From CAYQTO01 sp964420455 (GTDB taxonomy: Bacteria; Sumerlaeota; Sumerlaeia; SLMS01), in the NCBI GenBank assembly GCA_964420455.1, contig CAYQTO010000054.1:1-20736 (forward strand): a DNA stretch of 20,736 nucleotides, written 5' to 3'. The translations under genes and the position numbers were made by a program. The notes under the pieces are model-generated. The model did no database searches and was not told the DNA's origin. It was given only the letters and a program-made list of their open reading frames with translations. Position 1 is the stretch's first letter, and each line of letters begins with the position of its first letter. Below, one piece after another: positions 6,849 to 15,147 of the stretch.

Positions 6849-8282
6849 ATGGCCGCGACCGACCCCACCATCGCCGCGATCAGTACGGCTCTCGATGCTC
6901 CCCACATCGAGCACGCCTGGTGGGGTGTCCGCATCGAAACCCTCGATGGACGCGTCCTCTTCGACCGTAACGGTCATCGCTCCTTCATCCCCGCCTCGAA
7001 CAACAAGATTCTCTCGACGGGCGCGGCCCTCCATTTCCTCGGGCCCGATGCAACCTTCGAAACACGTCTCGAGGCCGTGGGAAAAGAGGCCAAGCCGGGC
7101 GTCTGGCAGGGAGACCTGGTGATTCGCGGAGGCGGCGACCCGACCCTCGGGTCCTTTCACCTGGAGGAGGAGGATCCCCACCGGGCGCCGTTCCCGCAAT
7201 GGGCGCGGGTGCTCCGCGAGGCCGGGGTCCGCGGCTTCACCGGCGACCTGATCGGCGACGGCACCCTCTTCACCCCGGACCAGTACGCCGGCGGCTGGGA
7301 GTATGAGGACCTCGCCTCCAACGAGGGCACCTCCACCTCCGGCCTCGCCTACCACGAAAACGGCTTCCTCTTCACGATCCATCCCGGGGACGCCCCTGGC
7401 GACCGCGGCCGGCTCCGCCTCAGCCCCGCCTCGCCCTACCTAACTGTCTATAATGATATACAAACCGGCCCTCGGGATTCCCCCCTCGACGCCCGGGTGC
7501 TCCATCGCTCGCCCGAGGAAAACGTCATCCGCTTTGGTGGGTGCATCCCCGTCGGGCACGAGGGCCGCCGTGACTTCTGTCACCTTTACAACGGGCCGGC
7601 CTTCGCCGCCACCTGCCTCATGGAGGAGCTGCAGGCGGAGGAAATCATGATGGGAGGCACCCCGGTGGGCCGCACGTCGCCGCCGGAGCAACCGACCGCC
7701 TCCGGCGATGTGCACACACGTCTCCTTGCCTCCTCCGTCTCGCCCCCCCTCGCCCGCATCGTCGCCCTCGTCAACAAGCCCAGCAACAACTTCATGGCCG
7801 ACATGCTGCTGCGCCATGTGGGGCTCCGGGTGGAAGGCGAAGGGAGCTTTGCCGCCGGAGCCCGTGCGGTCACGAAATGGCTCGAGCAGCTTGACGTGCC
7901 CGAGCCCGAAGCGGTCCAGATGCTCGACGGCTCGGGCCTCGCCCGCCGCAACCTCGTCCAACCGCGCCAGCTGACGGCGATCCTCCGCGGCATCTGGCGC
8001 CAGGAAAAGTACCGCGACATCTTCCACGACTCCCTGCCGATCGGCGGCGAAGGGCCCGATCTGGGCACCCGCCTCACGGAGCCTCCCGTCGCCGGGAACG
8101 TCCATGCCAAGACGGGACTCGTCCCCGCCGTGCGGACGTTCTCCGGCTACGTCCGATGCGCCACCGGCCAAAGGATCGTCTTCAGCCTCATGGCCAACCA
8201 CTACCGGGTGCCATGGCAGAAGGTCGACGAGACGATAGACGAAGTGTGCCGGTTGCTGGCGGGGATGGAACTGGCGGACTAG
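6849..8282 (+). CDS. dacB: D-alanyl-D-alanine carboxypeptidase/endopeptidase, PBP4 type (peptidase family S13)
   Basis: Penicillin-binding serine peptidase that trims or cleaves peptidoglycan stem peptides and cross-links. All three active-site motifs of the S13 family are visible in order: SNNK (Ser50-Lys53), SNN (312-314) and KTG (421-423). The long insert between the first two motifs, with RGGGDPTLGS, is typical of DacB. The protein has 477 residues. No signal peptide or membrane anchor is seen, although the enzyme class works in the periplasm. The frame is open upstream only back to 6735 and offers no ATG, GTG or TTG there. No Shine-Dalgarno sequence precedes the ATG, which follows a run of C. 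The stop codon shares CTAG with the convergent HAD gene. Confidence 0.92.
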   Translation: MAATDPTIAAISTALDAPHIEHAWWGVRIETLDGRVLFDRNGHRSFIPASNNKILSTGAALHFLGPDATFETRLEAVGKEAKPGVWQGDLVIRGGGDPTLGSFHLEEEDPHRAPFPQWARVLREAGVRGFTGDLIGDGTLFTPDQYAGGWEYEDLASNEGTSTSGLAYHENGFLFTIHPGDAPGDRGRLRLSPASPYLTVYNDIQTGPRDSPLDARVLHRSPEENVIRFGGCIPVGHEGRRDFCHLYNGPAFAATCLMEELQAEEIMMGGTPVGRTSPPEQPTASGDVHTRLLASSVSPPLARIVALVNKPSNNFMADMLLRHVGLRVEGEGSFAAGARAVTKWLEQLDVPEPEAVQMLDGSGLARRNLVQPRQLTAILRGIWRQEKYRDIFHDSLPIGGEGPDLGTRLTEPPVAGNVHAKTGLVPAVRTFSGYVRCATGQRIVFSLMANHYRVPWQKVDETIDEVCRLLAGMELAD

Positions 8283-8959
8283 GCGACCGGCACGCGGTCG
8301 AACACGCCGTCTTCCAGAGCGGCGCGCACCGCAAAATGATCCGGAAAGACGAAGGGCGTCTCGGCGAGGAGCAGATCCCGCTCGTGGCTTCCCTCGATGG
8401 CAGCGGCAATGGCTCCGGATTCCTTGGCGCCTCGGATGCCCGGCAGCGAGTCCTCGAGGACGAGGCACTCCTCCACCGGGACCGCAAGCCTCTCCGCTGT
8501 ATAGATATAAATATCGGGGAAAGGCTTGGGCCGGGGTGGGTCGGAACCGCATACCGCCACGGCGAAGCGTTCCGCGAGTCCCGTGCGCGCCAGGTTGAAG
8601 CGCATCTTCCTCCCGGAGGCCCCCGTCGCCAGGCCGAAGGGGATTCCATTTGTCCCGAGCCAGTCGAGGAGGTCGTGAATGCCGGGTATCACCGCGGGCG
8701 CGTCGAGCTCGAGACACATCTCCTCGAACACCTCGTCGCGGAGGACGTTGTACTCCGCATGATCGAAGCGGACGCCGTACTTCTCCGCCACGAGGTCCAG
8801 CAACATGGGCGGGCCGATGCCGATGAAGGCCTCCGTCTCCTCCGGGGTGAGGTCGACACCCCGCCCCCGGAGGATGCGGCGAAAGCCCTCATTGGTGATC
8901 TTCTCGCTGTCGAAGACCACCCCGTCGCCGTCGAAGATGACGCCGCGGACGGGGCTCAT
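8279..8959 (-). CDS. HAD-superfamily phosphatase/phosphomutase (subfamily IA, beta-PGM/Gph-like)
   Basis: A 226-residue haloacid-dehalogenase-type enzyme acting on a small phosphorylated metabolite through an aspartyl-phosphate intermediate. Motif I is FDGDGVVFDSE (nucleophile Asp10, acid/base Asp12). Motif II is the LATGAS stretch with Thr112, motif III is Lys145 in RPKPFPD, and motif IV is LEDS (Glu169/Asp170). The helical cap lies between motifs I and II. This pattern fits phosphoglycolate phosphatase or beta-phosphoglucomutase-like proteins, and the substrate cannot be told. Its ATG overlaps the cyclophilin stop as ATGA, so the two are translationally coupled. Its stop lies in the CTAG shared with dacB. 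Confidence 0.9.
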   Translation of the reverse strand: MSPVRGVIFDGDGVVFDSEKITNEGFRRILRGRGVDLTPEETEAFIGIGPPMLLDLVAEKYGVRFDHAEYNVLRDEVFEEMCLELDAPAVIPGIHDLLDWLGTNGIPFGLATGASGRKMRFNLARTGLAERFAVAVCGSDPPRPKPFPDIYIYTAERLAVPVEECLVLEDSLPGIRGAKESGAIAAAIEGSHERDLLLAETPFVFPDHFAVRAALEDGVFDRVPVA

Positions 8960-9423
8960 GCGTCCTCGTCGATGGTGACGCGGACCATCTTGATGGGCTC
9001 CTGCGGGCGGTCCTGCGCGCCGGTGGGGCTGTTCTCGATCGCGCTCACGACGTCCATCCCCTCGACCACCTCGCCGAAAACCGAGTGCTTTCCATCGAGC
9101 CAGGGCGTCGCGACCGTCGTGATGAAGAACTGGGACCCGTTGGTGTTCGGCCCGGCGTTCGCCATCGACAGAATCCCCGGCTTGTCGTGCTTCAGGTCCG
9201 GATGGAACTCATCCTCGAAGGTATATCCGGGGCCGCCGTTGCCGACCCCCTTCGGGCAGCCGCCCTGGATCATGAAGCTCTTGATGACGCGGTGGAAGAT
9301 CAGCCCGTCATAAAAGCCGTCCTTCGCGAGCTTCTTGAAGTTCGCCGTCGTCTTGGGCGTCTTGTCGTCGAAAAGGGCGATCTTGATCGTGCCCTTCGAC
9401 GTTTCCATGGTGACTGTCGACAT
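8956..9423 (-). CDS. Peptidyl-prolyl cis-trans isomerase, cyclophilin type
   Basis: A 155-residue single-domain cyclophilin that speeds cis-trans isomerisation of X-Pro bonds during folding. The family signature is complete: FHRVI with catalytic Arg45, FMIQGG (50-55), NTNGSQFFIT (93-102), and WLDGKHSVFGEV (108-119). There is no signal peptide, so it is the cytoplasmic (PpiB-like) type. The start is backed by GAGGAG (9430-9435) six bases upstream on the minus strand. The gene is followed with ATGA overlap by the HAD gene and is divergent from mreB across about 230 bases. Confidence 0.94.
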   Translation of the reverse strand: MSTVTMETSKGTIKIALFDDKTPKTTANFKKLAKDGFYDGLIFHRVIKSFMIQGGCPKGVGNGGPGYTFEDEFHPDLKHDKPGILSMANAGPNTNGSQFFITTVATPWLDGKHSVFGEVVEGMDVVSAIENSPTGAQDRPQEPIKMVRVTIDEDA

Positions 9424-9654
9424 GGGGGTCTCCTCGGTTCAGTATGCGGTCATGCTGGAGTGCCGGGACCCCCGGGCCAAGGAAAGTCGCCCGCCGTCAT
9501 CCATTTTCCCCAGCTTCCCCGCCACGTGTTTTGTTCTTGACCGTGTCACGCGCCCTTGGGCGACCCTGCTTTCTGGGACAAGGCAGAACGCCGTCCCCGG
9601 GTCGCTCTCCGCTCCACCTGTTGCTGCTCATCCTGCTCTGGATACCCGGTCCCC

Positions 9655-10698
9655 ATGCTCGCTCTCCAGCAACTCTTCGATTATTTCACCATCGACATCG
9701 GCATCGATCTCGGCACGGCCAACACGCTCGTCTACGTGAAGGGCGAGGGGATTGTCCTGCGCGAGCCCTCCGTGGTCGCCATCGACAAGACCAGCGGAAA
9801 GGTGCTCGCCGTGGGCGCCGAGGCCAAGAAGATGCTCGGCCGCACCCCCGCCAATATCTCCGCCATCCGGCCCATGAAGGAAGGCGTCATCGCCGATTTC
9901 GACGTCACCCAGGAGATGCTGAACTACTTCATCCGGCGGGCGCAGGACGGCCGCGGCTACCGCTACCTCACCCGTCCCCGCGTCGTCGTCAGCGTGCCCT
10001 CGGGCATTACCGAGGTCGAAAAACGGGCGGTTCGAGAAAGCGCCCTTCAGGCCGGCGCCCGCGTCGTCCACCTCATCGAGGAGCCCATGGCCGCGGCGAT
10101 GGGTGGTGGCCTCCCGGTCGACGAACCGATCGGCAGCATGATCATCGACATCGGCGGCGGCACCACCGAGGTGGCGGTCATCTCCCTCGGCGGCATTGTC
10201 CACGCCACCAGCGTCCGCAGCGCCGGCGATTCGATGGACGACGCCATCATCCAGCACATCAAAAAGAAGTACAACCTCATGATTGGACCTCGCACGGCGG
10301 AAGACATCAAGATCTACATCGGCTCCGCGGACCGGCTGAAGGAGGAGCTGATCATGGACGTGAAGGGGAACGACCTGATGGGCGGGGTCCCGCGGCGGAT
10401 CGAGGTCCACAGCGAGGAAATCCGCGAGGCGCTCCTTGAACCGGTCGGGGTTATTGTGAACGCGGTAAAGGCAACGCTCGAGAAGACACCTTCGGAGTTG
10501 GCGGGCGACATCATCGACCGCGGCATGTGGATGGCCGGTGGGTCGAGCCAGCTGAAGGGGCTGGATCGCCTGCTGGCGCGCGAAACGGGGCTGCCTGTCC
10601 ACCTCTGCCGCAACCCGGAAACGGCCATCGTCGAAGGAACCGGCAAGGTGCTCGAGTCCCTCGACCTGATGCGCCGCGTCGAGGTCGCCGTCCGCTAG
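9655..10698 (+). CDS. mreB: Rod shape-determining actin homologue MreB
   Basis: Bacterial actin that assembles along the inner membrane and guides lateral wall synthesis. The 347-residue length is typical. The first nucleotide-binding loop DLGTANTLVYVKGEG (18-32), the catalytic-region IEEPMAAAMG (141-150), the second phosphate loop DIGGGTTEV (165-173) and the C-terminal GGSSQLKGL adenosine motif are all present. The ATG at 9655 is chosen because it gives the usual short MreB N-terminus. The frame is open 33 codons further upstream but without family sequence. No mreC or mreD follows. The next gene is the convergent RND transporter, which shares the CTAG stop. Confidence 0.95.
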   Translation: MLALQQLFDYFTIDIGIDLGTANTLVYVKGEGIVLREPSVVAIDKTSGKVLAVGAEAKKMLGRTPANISAIRPMKEGVIADFDVTQEMLNYFIRRAQDGRGYRYLTRPRVVVSVPSGITEVEKRAVRESALQAGARVVHLIEEPMAAAMGGGLPVDEPIGSMIIDIGGGTTEVAVISLGGIVHATSVRSAGDSMDDAIIQHIKKKYNLMIGPRTAEDIKIYIGSADRLKEELIMDVKGNDLMGGVPRRIEVHSEEIREALLEPVGVIVNAVKATLEKTPSELAGDIIDRGMWMAGGSSQLKGLDRLLARETGLPVHLCRNPETAIVEGTGKVLESLDLMRRVEVAVR

Positions 10699-13600
10699 GC
10701 CTCCGCAGCCCGCCCCAGCGCACCGGCCTCCGTCTCGTTCTCTTCCGGCTTCGGCTCTTCATGGCTCACCAGTGCTGCCAGAACGCGGCCTACGTCCTCC
10801 AGCACCATATAGACGGCGGGCACCAGCAGCAGGATGATCAAGGTGGCGAACATGATCCCGAAGCCGATCGAGATCGCCATGGGGATGAGGAAGCGCGCCT
10901 GGATGCTGGTCTCGAAGATCATTGGTGCGAGTCCGAAAAAGGTCGTCAGGGAAGTAAGCAGGATCGGTCGGAGCCTCCGTGCGCTTGCCGTCGTAATCGC
11001 CTCGAAGGCCGAACGCCCCGCTTCGCGCAAGCGATTCGCCGTCACGATCAGCACCATCGAATCATTTACCACCACGCCGCTCAGCGCGATGATGCCAAAC
11101 ATGCTGATAAGGCTGAGCCCGTAACCCAGGAGGAAATGCCCCCCGACGGCCCCGATAATGCCGAAGGGAATGCTCAGCATGACGATGAGCGGTTGGAAGT
11201 AGGACCTGAAGGGAATCGCGAGCAACGCGTAAATCGCCATCAAGGCAAGGAGGAATCCAACCCCGAGCGCGCCAAAGGTCTCGGCCTGGTCGCTCTGCTC
11301 CCCTTCGTATGTATAGATGACACCGGGATGATCGGCCACGATGCGGGGAAGCACGGTGGTTTCGAGATCCGCAATGACCTCGTTGGCCGTTGTCACGTCC
11401 TCCTCCACATCCGCGGTCAGGGCAACCACTCGGCGGCCCTCGCGGCGGTTGATTGCCGTGTAGGACCGCCCCTCGGTTACCGAAGCCGCCTCGTAGAGCG
11501 GAATCTCGCCACCACTGCTTGTCCGAAGGATGAACTCCTCAACCGTGTGGAGCCGTTCGCGCTCGTCCTCCGGCAGACGCACCATCACGCGCACCTCGTT
11601 GCGGCCACGCTGTTGGCGGAGGGCCTCCACGCCGAAAAAGGCTCCGCGCACCTGGTTGCCGATGTCCTGTGCCGTCAGCCCGAGAGCCCGGCCCTGCGGC
11701 CGAATGGCAAAGTCCAGCTGCACCTTGCCCGCCGAGACGCCGTCGTCTATATCGATGACACCCGCGTAGTCCGCCAGCGCCTCCGCGAGGTCTTGCGCCG
11801 CCGATTCCGACACGGCGGTCTCGCGATGGGAAAACTGGATGTTGATCGGAGCCCCGGACGGCCGCCCAAGCGTCGCATCGAAGACAAGACTTTCGAGCGC
11901 CGGCAGGTCCCGCAGGTTGTCGCGCCAGCGGTTGGAAAACTCCACCGCTGAGAGGGGCCGCTGGTCCGTCGGCACCAGGAGCAGCTTGACGCTGACTAAA
12001 TGACTGCCGCCCGCGCCGGAACCGCCGCCCTGGTCCGGCCCGCCACCGCCTGCGAGGGCGCCCACCTGGGCCAGCATTCCCCGGCTGATCTCCCCACCGC
12101 CGTTCTCCTCCAGCGTCTTGTACGCCGCCTCCACCAGCCGCTGCTTCACCTCCTCCGAAGTGTCCATGGGCGCGCCAAAGGGGAGCTCCGCATTCACCGT
12201 CACCGTGTCGCCGTCGATCTTCGGCAGGAAAGAGAAGGTAATCCGCCCACCGGCAACCAGCCCCACCGCCAGAATCAGCAGCCCCAGCGCCGCCGACAGC
12301 GTCAGGTACCGATAGGCCACGGCGTACCGCACGAACCTGTTGAAGAGGTGGTAGGTAAACCACTCGAGGCCCCGTGAGAAGTACCGCTGGGGCGTGCCGA
12401 GAATCCGCAGGAGCAGCCCCGGCTTGCCCCCGTGCGCAAGGTGCGCCGGCAGGACGAACAGAGATTCCACCAGCGAAATCAAAAACACCATCACCGTGAT
12501 CGAGGGAATCTGGCGGAACAGGTTTCCCGACGACCCCGGCACAAAGAACAGCGGCATGAAGGCGACGATGTTGGTGATGACGGCGAAGACGACCGGCATC
12601 GAAATCTCGCGCGCGCCCTCAATCGCCGCCGCCAGGAAGTCCATTCCCTCCTGTCGCTTCTCGTAAATGTTCTCCCCCACCACCACCGCGTCATCCACCA
12701 CGATCCCCAGCGTAATGATGAACGCGAAGAGGGAGATCATGTTGATCGATGCGCCCGTGAAGGGAATGAAGAGGAACGAGCCGAGGATCGAGATGGGAAT
12801 CCCCAGCGTGACCCAGAACGCCAACCGGGGCTCGAGAAAGAGACCGAGCAGCAACAGCACCAGCACGAGGCCCAGAAACGCGTTACGAACCAGCAGGTTG
12901 ATGCGATCCCTGTAGATCTCGGACCGGTCGTCGAAGGTACTGACGGCGATCGACGGTGGGATCTCTCCTTGGAATTCGGCGACATAATCGCGCACGATCT
13001 GCGAGACCTCGATCGGCGTCTCGTTGCCAACGCGGAAGACGTCGATAACGATCGCCGGCTCGCCGTTGAAGCTTACCTCGCGATCCACATCCTCGAACCC
13101 ATCGACCACGCTGGCGATGTCGCCCAGGCGCAGCCGCGTGCCGTCGCTGTCGGCAACGATCGGGATGTCGAGGAACTCGCTGGCGAGGTCGCGCCGCTCC
13201 TGGACACGGAGGAGAATCTCGCCCCCGTCGGTCTTCACTCCGCCGCCGGGGACCTCCACCGCCGCCCGGCGCACCTGCATCGCCACCTCGTCCAGCGTCA
13301 GGCCGTATCGCCGGAGCGTCTCCTGGGGGATCTCGATGCCGATCTCGAGCGGCCGCGCCGACGGCAGCTCAACCAGGGTGATCCCCTCGAGCTGCAGCAA
13401 TTCGTCGCGCACCCGCTCCGCCAGCCCGCGGAGTGTCCGCTCGTCCGTCTCCCCGTGCACCATCACCGAAATGACGCGGTTTCGCGTCTCCACGAGGCTC
13501 ACCACCGGCTGCTCGATCTCCTCGGGGAAAGACTGGATGCCGTCGACGCTGTTCTTGATGTCCTGGAGGATCTTGTTCGCATCGACCCCCGTCCGCAGCT

Positions 13601-13910
13601 CGATGCTCACGGTGCCCCGGCCCTCGTTCGCGGTGCTTGTCACTTCCTTCACCCCGTCGATGCCGCGCACCTCGTCCTCGATCGACAGCAGAACCCCCTG
13701 CTCGACCTCGCTCGGGCTCGCGCCGCGGTACACCACCGAGACGTTGACGATATCCAGCGCGAAGTCGGGAAAAATCTCCTGCTTCACGCGCTGACTTACC
13801 ATCAACCCGCCGACGATCAGAATGATCATCACCAGGTTGGCGGCCACGCCGTTGCGCGCCATCCAGGCGATGGGGCCGCGGTATTGGTGTGTTTGGGTCG
13901 CGTCAGCCAC
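10695..13910 (-). CDS. RND efflux transporter, inner-membrane pump (AcrB-like)
   Basis: Proton-driven pump subunit of a tripartite drug or metabolite exporter, 1071 residues from the chosen start. The first membrane segment is near residues 22-39. The proton-relay pair Asp406-Asp407 is in GIVVDDAVVVGENIYE, matching the AcrB aspartates. The second half repeats the fold, and its equivalent membrane helix reads GVVVNDSMVLI instead of the AcrB lysine-containing motif. A glycine-rich stretch (ALAGGGGPDQGGGSGAGG) lies in the second large periplasmic half. I choose the GTG at 13910 over an ATG at 13943 because a GGGGGAGGA sequence lies just before it and it overlaps the adaptor stop as GTGGCTGA. Substrate is unknown. 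Confidence 0.94.
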   Translation of the reverse strand: MADATQTHQYRGPIAWMARNGVAANLVMIILIVGGLMVSQRVKQEIFPDFALDIVNVSVVYRGASPSEVEQGVLLSIEDEVRGIDGVKEVTSTANEGRGTVSIELRTGVDANKILQDIKNSVDGIQSFPEEIEQPVVSLVETRNRVISVMVHGETDERTLRGLAERVRDELLQLEGITLVELPSARPLEIGIEIPQETLRRYGLTLDEVAMQVRRAAVEVPGGGVKTDGGEILLRVQERRDLASEFLDIPIVADSDGTRLRLGDIASVVDGFEDVDREVSFNGEPAIVIDVFRVGNETPIEVSQIVRDYVAEFQGEIPPSIAVSTFDDRSEIYRDRINLLVRNAFLGLVLVLLLLGLFLEPRLAFWVTLGIPISILGSFLFIPFTGASINMISLFAFIITLGIVVDDAVVVGENIYEKRQEGMDFLAAAIEGAREISMPVVFAVITNIVAFMPLFFVPGSSGNLFRQIPSITVMVFLISLVESLFVLPAHLAHGGKPGLLLRILGTPQRYFSRGLEWFTYHLFNRFVRYAVAYRYLTLSAALGLLILAVGLVAGGRITFSFLPKIDGDTVTVNAELPFGAPMDTSEEVKQRLVEAAYKTLEENGGGEISRGMLAQVGALAGGGGPDQGGGSGAGGSHLVSVKLLLVPTDQRPLSAVEFSNRWRDNLRDLPALESLVFDATLGRPSGAPINIQFSHRETAVSESAAQDLAEALADYAGVIDIDDGVSAGKVQLDFAIRPQGRALGLTAQDIGNQVRGAFFGVEALRQQRGRNEVRVMVRLPEDERERLHTVEEFILRTSSGGEIPLYEAASVTEGRSYTAINRREGRRVVALTADVEEDVTTANEVIADLETTVLPRIVADHPGVIYTYEGEQSDQAETFGALGVGFLLALMAIYALLAIPFRSYFQPLIVMLSIPFGIIGAVGGHFLLGYGLSLISMFGIIALSGVVVNDSMVLIVTANRLREAGRSAFEAITTASARRLRPILLTSLTTFFGLAPMIFETSIQARFLIPMAISIGFGIMFATLIILLLVPAVYMVLEDVGRVLAALVSHEEPKPEENETEAGALGRAAEA

Positions 13911-15147
13911 CGGCTTCCTCCCCCATCGCCGACGCCTCGGCATTACCTGGCGAGGCGGCCTGGCTCTCCGCGTAGCGCAACCGCATGCCCGGCAGCGGCG
14001 TCGTGATCGCCGAGGTGATGACCCGCTCGCCCGGCGTCACCCCCGAACGCAGCAGCACCACCGCGTCTCGCCGCAGCATCACCTCCACCTCGCGGAACTC
14101 GAGCGTGTCCTCCTCCGTCGCGATCCACACGCGGCCGTTCTCGCGCATCGCCTCGCGGGGAACCGTGGAGACATGTTCCAGATCGGGCCCGTTAATCTCC
14201 ACGCGTACATACGCCCCAAGGAGCAATGGCGCCGACCCGGCCGCCTCGTTCCGCCCGAGGGGATCGCGCACCTCGATCAGCAATCGAGCCAACCGCCCGT
14301 TTGGATCCACATCCGGCATCAGGCCCACCACGCGACCCTCGCGCGTGATGGACTTCGCCATCCGCTTTTCAAGGATCACCCGCGCCCGCGCCCCCCTGTT
14401 GCCCTCGGAATCGGGCAGCCGCACCCAATCCAGCTGGTCGTAGGGCACCGTTGCGTAGACATGAAAGGTGTCCGTGCCGACGAGGTTCGCCACCCGCGTC
14501 GACGGCGAGATATACTGGCCCACGTCGATCGTCTCCGAGACCACCATGGCGTTGAACGGCGTCTGGAGCGTGGTGCGCTCGAGGTTCAGCATCGCCTGCT
14601 CGAGCCGGCTCCGCGAGGCTTCCACCGCCGCCTCCCGCTCCTCGATGTGGGGCTCGCGCAGGGCCAGCCGCTTGCCCAGCTCGGTCGTCGGAACCGAGTT
14701 GTCCAACAGCGCCCACTCCCGCTCCGCCACCACCGCCCGCCCCTGCTCCACCTCGAGGTTGAAAAGCGCCGTCTCCAGCGCCCCCTCCTGCTCGCGCACC
14801 GCCAGCTCGTAGTCCCGCGGGTCGATCCGTAGCAGCATCTCGCCAGCCTCAAGATACCCGCCCGCCACGAGCCGCGGGTTCTGCTCCACCACCATCCCGC
14901 TTACCTGCGGCGACAGGTCGACCACACGCGCCGGCCGCACCGTCCCGAATCCCTCCACCGTCACCTGCGCGCTCTCGTCCCCGACTGTATAGACGCTCAC
15001 GAGCGTGGCCGGGGTCTCTCGAGGCTCCTTGGCCACCTCCGGCCGCGTGGCGATCAGCGCCTGCGCCCCCAGCACGGCCACCGCCAGGATCACCAGTGGC
15101 AGCACCACCTGCAGGACAAACTTCACCGTGTTGCGAAGGAAACTCAC
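13903..15147 (-). CDS. RND efflux periplasmic adaptor (membrane fusion protein)
   Basis: Adaptor linking the inner-membrane pump to the outer-membrane channel, 414 residues. The N-terminus has one membrane anchor (residues 8-30). Next come a lipoyl/barrel half-motif around QVSGMVVEQNPRLVAGGYLEAGE and a long, charged coiled-coil hairpin rich in Glu, Arg and Leu. The second lipoyl half and barrel domain follow (TPFNAMVVSETIDVGQYI). The GTG at 15147 is chosen: it overlaps the outer-membrane gene stop as GTGA and is preceded by GGGAGGAG. A longer ATG start (15225) would run 26 codons into that gene. It overlaps the pump gene by eight bases. Confidence 0.92.
   Translation of the reverse strand: MSFLRNTVKFVLQVVLPLVILAVAVLGAQALIATRPEVAKEPRETPATLVSVYTVGDESAQVTVEGFGTVRPARVVDLSPQVSGMVVEQNPRLVAGGYLEAGEMLLRIDPRDYELAVREQEGALETALFNLEVEQGRAVVAEREWALLDNSVPTTELGKRLALREPHIEEREAAVEASRSRLEQAMLNLERTTLQTPFNAMVVSETIDVGQYISPSTRVANLVGTDTFHVYATVPYDQLDWVRLPDSEGNRGARARVILEKRMAKSITREGRVVGLMPDVDPNGRLARLLIEVRDPLGRNEAAGSAPLLLGAYVRVEINGPDLEHVSTVPREAMRENGRVWIATEEDTLEFREVEVMLRRDAVVLLRSGVTPGERVITSAITTPLPGMRLRYAESQAASPGNAEASAMGEEAGG
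13911..13925 (-). promoter_or_regulatory. Ribosome binding site deciding the GTG start of the RND pump
   Basis: On the minus strand GGGGGAGGAAGCCG lies directly before GTG at 13910. The spacing from AGGA to the GTG is about five bases. An upstream ATG at 13943 has no such site, so the GTG start is preferred. Confidence 0.6.

Noticed and set aside
7447..7462. TATAAT-like AT-rich patch inside dacB
   Set aside because: It looks like a -10 box but has no -35 partner, and it encodes the VYNDIQ segment in frame. Similar TAT/ATA codons occur in several other genes here.
7440..8717. 425-codon open frame on the minus strand
   Set aside because: Overlaps dacB in antisense and the HAD gene out of frame. 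Both of those carry full active-site motifs.
9537..9560. TTGACC as a -35 box for mreB
   Set aside because: No -10-like hexamer lies 16-18 bases downstream, so I do not call a promoter.
12432..14006. 524-codon open frame on the plus strand
   Set aside because: Antisense to the RND pump, with highly charged repetitive residues (Asp/His/Arg) and no fold motifs. The pump is certain on the other strand.
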